Positions 1 through 6,472 of a stretch of DNA of 64,000 bases are shown piece by piece. The first letter of the stretch is position 1; the number at the start of each line of letters is the position of its first letter. Under the pieces are notes generated by a model that saw only the letters and a program-made list of their open reading frames with translations, was not told the origin of the DNA and did no database searches. A program made the translations under genes and the position numbers. This DNA comes from Streptomyces sp. A1277 (GTDB taxonomy: Bacteria > Actinomycetota > Actinomycetes > Streptomycetales > Streptomycetaceae), in contig NZ_SSBI01000039.1 of assembly GCF_004795015.1 (NCBI RefSeq), positions 1 through 64,000 on the forward strand, given 5' to 3'.

Positions 1-111
1 TGGCCCCTCAAACGCGCCGCCCACCGGACTGCAGACCGCCCAACCACCGTGACCATCAATCTCGTTGGCGCCACCAAACCAAAACGAGTCAAACGCACAC
101 CAAAGCGCTAA
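1..111 (+). CDS. C-terminal end of an unidentified protein (partial)
   Basis: The first reading frame is open from the window edge to a TAA at 109-111 and encodes 36 residues ending in a strongly basic tail (TKPKRVKRTPKR). I do not recognise the family. The tail could suit a DNA- or RNA-binding protein, but that is a guess. The fragment is too short to prove coding; the only support is an open frame reaching the edge, followed by a gap before the next gene. Confidence 0.3.
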   Translation, partial: WPLKRAAHRTADRPTTVTINLVGATKPKRVKRTPKR

Positions 112-150
112 GTTACCGGTATTGAGGCTAACCTGGACCCCTCGAACGGG

Positions 151-226
151 AGAGCGCTCTTGCCCCGGTTTCCACAGGACGCGTATCACCAAGGCAAGAT
201 GCCTTGGCCGGTGGGTGCAACACCGG
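151..226 (+). promoter_or_regulatory. Run of three inverted repeats in the leader of the hypothetical operon
   Basis: Three inverted repeats stand in a row in the 158-nt gap before the gene at 270. They are a 10-bp palindrome AGAGCGCTCT (151-160), a perfect hairpin with CCAAGGCA pairing TGCCTTGG around an AGA loop (189-207), and directly after it CCGGTG pairing CACCGG (208-226). None is followed by a T-run. They may terminate transcription from the left, or fold as a structured 5' leader. I cannot assign them to a known RNA family. Confidence 0.3.
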
Positions 227-269
227 AAGTAAGGCCATAGCCCGACTCCCGTAATGAAGGAGAAAGAGC

Positions 270-851
270 ATGGAAGGCTTACCAACGGCCACCGACAACG
301 GCGGTCCCGAGGACCACACCACCCATCCTCTCGGTAGCACCGGCCCAACCACCCGGCTCCAACCCGTCCCCGCAGCAGCCCTGTCAGACGGTGCGCCTGC
401 CATGGGAGCGCCCGCTGTCGGACGCACGTTCACCTTCACTAACTCCATCACCGGTGAAAATGTGACCGCGACCTGCATGCCCGGTTGCACAATCGACCAC
501 GAGGCGGACAGCGACAGGCCCGAGCACCCGCACGACATCTACTGCAACATCCCCGGCACCGCTGGCGAGCTGCCCCTCTACGGCCCGCTGTGCGACACGG
601 GCCGCCCTGAGGACTTCCGCTTCCTCAGCTGGAGTATCCAGTCCCGCCCCTACTCGGGACGGCCGTCGGAGCGGCTGCCGTTCGTCTCCATCGAGGCCAT
701 CGACGACCACTACATCGAGTACCTCGATCCGGACACGTTGGAAATGGTCATCAGCCACCTGCAGAAGCAGGTGGGCTCCTTGCGCGAGGCCCACGCTCAT
801 CTCGTCAACGTCCGCACCACGTATCTCAAATCGCCGGAGGTTGCGGCATGA
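270..851 (+). CDS. Hypothetical protein with a Cys/His-rich motif (DUF6907-like pattern)
   Basis: This 193-residue protein opens a three-gene overlapping operon. The ATG at 270 has AAGGAG seven bases upstream. Residues 1-55 are low complexity. Then comes a segment with C-x3-C-x2-DHE and a following HPHDIYC. This spacing of Cys, Asp-His and His-x-Asp resembles small streptomycete proteins of the DUF6907 type, an identification from memory only. The C-terminal third is helical. The fourth codon is TTA, the rare leucine codon read only by the bldA tRNA in streptomycetes, so translation may be tied to development. No function can be assigned. Confidence 0.7.
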   Translation: MEGLPTATDNGGPEDHTTHPLGSTGPTTRLQPVPAAALSDGAPAMGAPAVGRTFTFTNSITGENVTATCMPGCTIDHEADSDRPEHPHDIYCNIPGTAGELPLYGPLCDTGRPEDFRFLSWSIQSRPYSGRPSERLPFVSIEAIDDHYIEYLDPDTLEMVISHLQKQVGSLREAHAHLVNVRTTYLKSPEVAA

Positions 852-1039
852 GGGACACGGCCGACACCAAACGCGCCATTGCCGAGGTCGATACGTTCCG
901 TCCCAAGATGAGAGAACTCGGCTTCTGCTTGGAGAAGTTCACCGACGAACTAAGCACCCCCATCATCGTCTGCGAGTCCCCAAATGTCGCCGCCGAAACG
1001 ACGATGCGCAACCTCCTCAGCAAGCCGGTGACGGTATGA
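848..1039 (+). CDS. Small hypothetical protein, 63 aa
   Basis: The ATG overlaps the TGA of the upstream gene (ATGA, 848-851) and this gene's own TGA overlaps the next ATG (1036-1039). Such stop/start overlaps on both sides argue for a real, translationally coupled middle gene. The product begins MRDTADTKRAIAEVDTF and is a soluble, mostly helical peptide with one Cys-Glu-Ser-Pro stretch. It has no membrane segment or signal peptide, and I recognise no family. Confidence 0.6.
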   Translation: MRDTADTKRAIAEVDTFRPKMRELGFCLEKFTDELSTPIIVCESPNVAAETTMRNLLSKPVTV

Positions 1040-1467
1040 CGACGTTGACCACGCGCGCCGGCTTCGACGCCTTCCGTAACCGCATGTGCGACCATCTCGG
1101 ACAGCTGTCCGACGGGCAAGGCAACCAGCATCTCCACATCGAACACGCCTCGCTCGGCCCGGATGAGTACTTCACTCACAGGCTCGACAGCGACGGCCAC
1201 CACATCGTCTACGACCCGCGGCAGACCAGCGGGCTCATGGTGCGCCAGTTCCTTGGCATCTACGCCACCTTCACCGAGGACCCGATCCGCGAGGGCGCCC
1301 GCAATGCCTACTACGAGGAGAAGACAGCGGGCGGGCGGGAGATCTGGGAGATCGTCCTCAGCGAGATCGACCGCACCCAGGACTCCAAGGGCGTAATGGA
1401 CCAGGTGCTGACCTGCTGCGGCAAGTCCGCGCGGAAACCAAAGAAATGGCTGCGTGAGGAGCCCTGA
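1036..1467 (+). CDS. Hypothetical protein, 143 aa, last gene of the operon
   Basis: The start chosen is the ATG at 1036, which overlaps the previous stop by four bases; the frame is open further upstream, but that part is the shadow of the preceding gene. The protein is acidic and soluble until a basic C-terminus (SARKPKKWLREEP) preceded by a Cys-Cys pair. It has a regular mix of helix and strand and no recognised motif. Together with the two upstream genes it probably forms a small complex or pathway of unknown role. A strong hairpin follows 30 bases after the stop. Confidence 0.65.
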   Translation: MTTLTTRAGFDAFRNRMCDHLGQLSDGQGNQHLHIEHASLGPDEYFTHRLDSDGHHIVYDPRQTSGLMVRQFLGIYATFTEDPIREGARNAYYEEKTAGGREIWEIVLSEIDRTQDSKGVMDQVLTCCGKSARKPKKWLREEP

Positions 1468-1497
1468 CCCGACGAGTGCGACTCAGCGGTCTGGCCG

Positions 1498-1528
1498 GTA
1501 CCCCGCCCCCTGCCGGGGGGCGGGGTAC
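1498..1528 (+). terminator. Strong GC hairpin after the hypothetical operon
   Basis: A perfect 13-bp stem (GTACCCCGCCCCC with its complement) closes a five-base loop. No T-run follows, as is common for streptomycete terminators. Its right arm lies just before the truncated lipoprotein start at 1536, so it may also shape that gene's leader. Confidence 0.6.
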
Positions 1529-1535
1529 TCCTCGT

Positions 1536-1754
1536 ATGCTCCGGCACATGCGACGCACCTTCATTCCGCTCGCCCTCGCCGCTCTCGCGCTGGCCGGCTG
1601 CACTACCGAGGAGGACAAGGCCGCGAGGTACTGGGACGGCTACCGGTTCGGCGAGCAGACGGCGACGGACTACGCGACGCGCGTCCTCGACACCAACTTC
1701 ACGTACTGCACGACCGGCGGAAAGGTGTCAAGCCCTGGGTTTCGTGGAGAGTGA
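1536..1754 (+). pseudogene. Lipoprotein gene truncated by an IS element
   Basis: The reading frame starts at ATG 1536 (or 1548) and encodes a lipoprotein signal: basic MLRHMRR, a hydrophobic core, and the lipobox LALAGC with acylated Cys near residue 21. About 40 residues of mature protein follow (EEDKAARYWDGYRFGEQ). The sequence then runs into the IS terminal repeat at 1726 and stops at 1754 inside the IS. The missing 3' part is not found on the other side of the IS. The family cannot be identified from what remains. Confidence 0.65.
1726..1750 (+). repeat. Left terminal inverted repeat of the IS3-type element
   Basis: It begins TGTCAAGCCCTGGGTTTCG. The shared blocks with the right end are TG, GCCC, GGGTTT and TGGAGA in the same spacing. 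Confidence 0.75.
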
Positions 1755-1755
1755 G

Positions 1756-2676
1756 TTAGCTGGTTTTCTGGAGTGACGCGGGGGGTTCAGCCGCGTAGTG
1801 GGCGGCTTCGTGTTCGGCGGGGGTGATGTGGCCGAGTTCACCGTGCAGGCGTCGCTGGTTGAACCAGTCGATGTACTCGGCGACGGCGATTTCGACGTCG
1901 TTCTTGCCGGTCCACGGGCTCTTGTTGCGGATCAGTTCGGCCTTGAACAGGCTGTTGAACGCCTCGGCGAGGGCATTGTCGTACGAATCGCCCCTGGAAC
2001 CGACCGAAGCCACGGCGGCCTCCTGCTCGAGGCGCTCGGTGTAGCGCAGAGCTCGATACTGGACTCCGCGGTCCGAGTGATGTGTGAGGCCGCTGAGGTC
2101 TGCGCCGGTGTGCCGGCGGCGCCAGATCGCCATCTCCAGGGCGTCGAGGGCGAGGTCGGTGTAGAGGCTGGTGGCGACCTGCCAGCCGACGACCATGCGG
2201 GAGAAGACGTCGATGACGAACGCGGCGTAGACCCAGCCGGAAAAGGTTCTGATGTAGGTGATGTCCGCGACCCACAGCTGGTTCGGGGCGGTGGCGGTGA
2301 ACTGCCGCTCGACCAGGTCGGCGGGCCGGTTGGTCTCGGGGGCGGGACGTGTGGTGCGCGGGCTCTTGGCCCGGATCACCCCACGCAGTCCGGCCTGGCG
2401 CATGAGGCGTTCGACCGTGCAGCGGGTCACCGTGAAGCCCTCGCGCACCAGGGCGGCATGGATTTTGCGGGCTCCGTAGACGGCGTAGTTGGCGGTGTGG
2501 ATGCGGCGTATCTCGTCGGTGAGTTCCTTGTCGCGCCGGCTGCGGGCCGATGGTGCGCGGGTGTGGGCGGCGTAGTACGTGCTCGGCGCGATCGGCGCGT
2601 CCGTCTCGGCGAGGACGTCGCAGATCGGCTGGACGCCGAACAGTTTCTTGTACTGGTCGGTGTAGGCGACCTTCAT
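1756..2676 (-). CDS. IS3-family transposase OrfB (DDE integrase)
   Basis: OrfB is the catalytic half of the IS3 transposase. The start is the ATG at 2676 (MKVAYTDQYKKLFGVQ), which overlaps the orfA stop by ATGA; the frame is open further upstream only as the shadow of orfA. The 306 residues are normal length. An HTH_21-type segment precedes the rve integrase core, with DDE candidates in WVADITYIRTF, THHSDRGVQYRA and GSRGDSYDNALAEAFNSLFK. The C-terminus WFNQRRLHGELGHITPAEHE is typical. The gene looks intact, but its orfA partner is frameshifted, so transposition probably needs help from another copy. Confidence 0.9.
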   Translation of the reverse strand: MKVAYTDQYKKLFGVQPICDVLAETDAPIAPSTYYAAHTRAPSARSRRDKELTDEIRRIHTANYAVYGARKIHAALVREGFTVTRCTVERLMRQAGLRGVIRAKSPRTTRPAPETNRPADLVERQFTATAPNQLWVADITYIRTFSGWVYAAFVIDVFSRMVVGWQVATSLYTDLALDALEMAIWRRRHTGADLSGLTHHSDRGVQYRALRYTERLEQEAAVASVGSRGDSYDNALAEAFNSLFKAELIRNKSPWTGKNDVEIAVAEYIDWFNQRRLHGELGHITPAEHEAAHYAAEPPASLQKTS

Positions 2677-2992
2677 CGCAGTGGACGGTCCAGCTCCGCG
2701 GCGAAGAAAGCCGAGGCGGACTTCAATATCGCGTTCGCTCGCCGCAGTTCCTTCACCTCCCGTTCCAGCTCCGCGATCCGGGCAGCCTCGGCGCCGGCGG
2801 CCCCAGGCACGATGCCTTCGTCGGTCTCGGCCCGCTTGACCCACCCCCCCCCAGGGCCTCTGGGTGCACGTCGAGCTGGTCGGCGATGCGCTTGATCGCG
2901 CCGACTCGGCCGACCGGGTCCTTGCGGGCCTCGACCGCCAGACGCGTCGCGCGCTCACGCAGTTCGTCGGGGTATTTACGGGGAGCAGCCAT
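2673..2992 (-). pseudogene. IS3-family transposase OrfA, frameshifted at a G9 tract
   Basis: OrfA supplies the helix-turn-helix that binds the IS ends. ATG 2992 (MAAPRKYPDELRERATRLAV) follows GGAAGG. The frame reads normally to DVHPEAL, then meets nine G on the coding strand (2844-2852 on the plus strand) and shifts. Another frame then restores the expected KRAETDEG and a leucine-zipper-like ELEREVKELRRANAILKSAS, ending at the TGA overlapping orfB. The shift corresponds to two extra bases (or one missing). It may be a true mutation, a slippage site or a sequencing error in a homopolymer. Confidence 0.75.
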
Positions 2993-3016
2993 GATCGGCA
3001 TCCTTCCGGGTCTTCG

Positions 3017-6000
3017 ATGTCTCCATCAAACCCGGGGCGATTCAACCTGGCCGCGCGCGGCCGTCTGGAGGGTGTGATCCCGCTGCCCGACCGGGTGACC
3101 GCTCTGTTCGGGCGGGTCGGCTGGCTGCGGCGGTTCTCCCAGGCCGTGACCGGGCGCAGGGACCTGGTCGACGACTTCCTGAAGCTGTTCCCCGAGATCG
3201 ACGGTGTGCCCGACTCCGGGGTCTCCCGGGATGCCCGTAGTTCGCTGCACCGCTATGCGGCGGGGAAGCTGGCCGAGGCCCTGCGGGACGCCGAGGAGGC
3301 GTGGGAGGCCGAGCGGGCCGAGCTCGTGGACCGGCGCGCCCGGATCAACGAGGCGGCCGAGGCGCTGCACGAGAACGTGGAGGACGAGGCCCGGGAGCAG
3401 CGCAACCTCACCCGGGAGGCGGCGGGGGTCGCGAAGCAGCTCCAGGAGTTCGCGCAGGCCGGAGCGCAGGCGTTCCTGGTCGAACGGGGTCTGCTGCCGA
3501 ACTACAGCCTGGTGGAGGACGGCGTGCGCCTCGAAGCCGCGCTGACCCGCAAGGAGCCCGCCCGGCGTGCCCGGGGTGCCGACGTGGAGAAGGCGCCCGC
3601 GTCGCAGTGGCGCACCGAGAGCCGGACGTACACGCGGCCGTCCGAGTCGGCGCTCACCGAGCTCGCCCCCGGGAACTCGTACTACGTCCTCGGCTACCGC
3701 CACACCATCGACGGTTTCGATCTCGGCCCGCGCCCCAAGGACGGCGAGGAGGACCCGCGTTCGGCGGTGGCCGCCTGGCGGATCTGCCGGGAGTGCGGGC
3801 ACGTCCGCACGAAGGGTGCCGAGGCCGACACCTCGCCCTGCCCCCGCTGCGCCGGACCCGGCATCGGCGGCCGGGCCGCGCTGCACCACGTGATCGTGCC
3901 GCGCAAGGTCACCTCCCGGGACAAGCGGGACGACGCCCGGATCATCGACGACAACGACTCGCGCAACCGGCGCTACTACTCGACGGCCACGGCGGTGGAC
4001 ATCGATCCGGCCGCGGTCAAGGAGAGCTGGCGGCACTCGGGGGCCACCTTCGGCGTCGACCACGTGCGCGAGGCGGTCATCCGGCGGTTCAACCTGGGAC
4101 CCGCCAAGCTGAGCCGCCGCCCCGACACGTACTTCGCCGGCACCGAGGTCACCGTCACCCCCTTCGTGCTCTGTCCGCTGTGCGGCGGGGCCACCGACCG
4201 TGATCCCGGGCACGGCCCCGTACAGGAGGAGCTGTCCGAATCCCTGGCCGGCCGCCCGGAGTTGGCCCACCACCGCCCGTGGTGTCCCACTCGGCGCCGC
4301 GGCCGGACCGTCCAGGCCCAGGACCGGCGGGTGATCACCGCCACCGAGCACCGCACCGAGGCGCTGCGCATCCTGCTGCCCGCCGCGACCCTGCACGTGC
4401 CGGAACGGCTGGCCTCGTTCTCCGCCGCCCTGCACCTGGGGCTCGCGCTGCGCTACGGCGGCGATCCGGCGCACATCCGGTCCACTCCGAGCACGGAGCC
4501 GGACCGCGAGAGCGGGCTGACCCGCAACTACCTGGTGCTCTACGACTCGTTGCCCGGCGGCACGGGGTATCTCCAGCGGCTCGTCGAGGGCGTGGGCGAG
4601 GAGTTCCGGGCGGTGCTGGCGGCGGCTCAGGCGTACCTGCGGGACTGCCCGTGCAAGGGCGGGTCCCGGCGTGCGTGTCACCTGTGTCTGCTGGGCTACG
4701 CGCCGGAGCGCGAATACCCGCTCCTGGACCGGAGCGAAGCCCTGTGGATGCTCGACGACGTGCTCGGCGAGGACGGGCGCAGCCGGTGGGACGTCAAGCC
4801 GCTTCGCAAGGACCGGGCGGGCCGTGCCGAGGCCGGGGAGGAGGACCGCAGGCGCTTCGCCCGGCAGGCCCAGAGCGACCTGGAGCGGCGCTTCATCGAC
4901 TGCCTCGACCGCTGGCTCGACGACCCTGCCAACCAGGCCGACGTGGAGCACGAGGAGACCCCGACCGGCCGCCAGGGCAAGCAGTTCACGCTGCGCCGGC
5001 GGGACGGCTCACCGATCCGCTGGGAGTCGGTCGCGCAGAAGCCGCTGCACGCCCAGGGCACGGTGCCGGACCTGCTGCTGCGACCCGTCGCGGGTGAGAC
5101 CACGTCGGACGGGGCTGCGCCCATGCCGGTGGCCGTCTACCTGGACGGCTACCGGTGGCACGCGTCCGCGGCGACGAACCGGATCGCGGGGGACGCCGCC
5201 AAGCGGGCCCGGCTCCGCGCCGACGGCATGCTGGTCTGGCAGATCACCTGGGACGACGTCATGGCCTGGGAGAAGGAGCTGCGGGCCCGTGCCGGACGCG
5301 GTGCGGCGGCGGGCGGGGACGAGGGCGCTCAGGCGCTCGTCCCCGCCCTGGCCGGGTCGTCGGCCCGGGCCGCGTGGCCGCCGTACGCCGTCGACGGAGA
5401 GAGCACACCGGGCGGCCGGGCGCGGAGCAACTGGGTGCGGCAGCGGCAGGACCCGGCCGAGATCGACCGGCTGTTCGCCGGTGCGGTCCCCGCCCTGCTC
5501 GCCTTCCTCGCCGACCCCGATCTGCGGCGCTGGCACGCACTGGCCCGGCTCTGTGTGGGAGGGCTGCTCCCGTTGGCGAAGCGGGAGGAAGTGGTCGATG
5601 CCTCTCCCGAGGCCGCCGTCCCGTGGATCGAGGCGGCGTTGCGGGGCGACGCCCGGCCGCCGGTGAGTGGTCAGGGACTGAAGCTCTATCCCGTACGCGA
5701 CGCCTCCGGTCTGCCGCTGACCTTGATCGGGGACGCCCTGGCGAAGCCGCAGGGGTTGAGCGCGCTGGCCGTGATCGACGACCGGGCCGAGGCTGTCGCC
5801 GGGGATGGTGACACGCACCGGCGGCGCTGGAAGGCGTGGCTGTGCTGGGGCAACGTACTCCAGTTCCTGGACCCGACCGGCACCGGCCGGGCCGACGGGC
5901 TGCAACTCGCCCGCAGCGAGCTGGACTCCTTCGACGCGGGATTGCTGGCGGCCACGGCCGTACGGGCCGACGGGCTCCTGACGGCCCTGCGTGAGGAGTT

Positions 6001-6472
6001 GCCGGGCACCGGACTCGTGCTTCCGGAACAGGAGCGGGACGACGAGGACGGTGCGCCGGAGGCGGCGGCCGCCGTTGTTCCGAGCGCCGTGTCCGAAGGC
6101 GTCGGGGAGCGTGTGGTGCCGACCGAGCTGGAGCGCGCCGCCTGGGACCTTGTCCTGCGCGAGCTGTCGTACGTGGGCGATCCGGCGATCGAGGACCTCG
6201 CCAAGGCGCTCGCCGAGCACGGTGGGGTGCGGGCAGCCGAGGCGGGCTGGGATGCCCCCGGTGTCTCCAGGCCACTGGAACTCGCCTGGCCGGACCGCAG
6301 AATCGCGGTCGTCCTGGACGAGGACGCGGCCGACGACGCCTACATGGCGCAGTGCGTGGCAGCGGGGTGGCACGTCCGGGCCCCGGGCGCCTGGGACGAG
6401 AAGGAGCTCGCCGCCCTGCTCGACGGCAGGCGGGAAAGCGCGTCCGGAGAAGGAGAGGGAGGGGACCGGTGA
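3017..6472 (+). pseudogene. 5'-truncated DUF1998-type helicase with a Vsr-like nuclease domain (DruE/DrmA-like)
   Basis: This is the C-terminal ~1140 residues of a giant DEAD/DEAH-type helicase; the ATPase motor is missing, cut off at the IS junction (3044/3045). Recognisable pieces are: a coiled-coil segment (3290-3470); FLVERGLLPNYSL, typical of the end of the helicase core; a zinc-finger pair ICRECGH and CPRCAG (about 3780-3855); DSLPGGTGYL (about 4550); CPCKGG with RACHLCLLGYAPE and LLDRSEAL (4650-4740), the DUF1998 zinc module; and a Vsr/PD-(D/E)XK-like domain with PDLLL, AVYLDGYRWH and AKRARLRADGMLVWQITWDD (about 5070-5260). A second, weaker repeat of that fold may lie at 6270-6430. Proteins with this layout occur in Druantia and DISARM defence loci. 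The ATG at 3017 next to the IS end could allow a remnant protein. The stop shares one base with the next start (TGATG). Confidence 0.75.
3020..3044 (+). repeat. Right terminal inverted repeat of the IS3-type element
   Basis: It reads inward on the minus strand as TGAATCGCCCCGGGTTTGA and pairs with the left end at 1726-1750. An ATG at 3017, next to this repeat, is in frame with the helicase remnant downstream. Confidence 0.75.

Larger units (their letters stand above)
1726..3044 (-). mobile_element. IS3-family insertion sequence, about 1.32 kb
   Basis: The element is bounded by imperfect 25-bp inverted repeats starting with TG (1726-1750 and 3020-3044; about 18 of 25 positions match). It carries the usual orfA/orfB pair on the minus strand. 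The direct flanks (AGG before 1726, ACC after 3044) do not form a 3-4 bp target duplication. The left flank is a lipoprotein gene and the right flank the middle of a helicase gene. The element therefore did not simply insert here; a deletion or recombination between IS copies has probably joined two distant sequences. Confidence 0.85.

Noticed and set aside
1498..1528. Part of the lipoprotein coding region (start at 1476)
   Set aside because: A start there would place a 13-bp perfect hairpin inside the signal peptide region; starts at 1536 or 1548 give a normal lipoprotein signal.
2864..3016. N-terminal extension of the helicase frame into the IS
   Set aside because: These residues are antisense to the IS3 orfA and bear no helicase similarity; the gene is 5'-truncated at the IS end.
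2677..3045. Open frame extending IS3 orfB upstream to 3045
   Set aside because: The extension (Arg/Pro-rich) is the shadow of orfA in another frame; the real orfB begins at 2676 overlapping the orfA stop.
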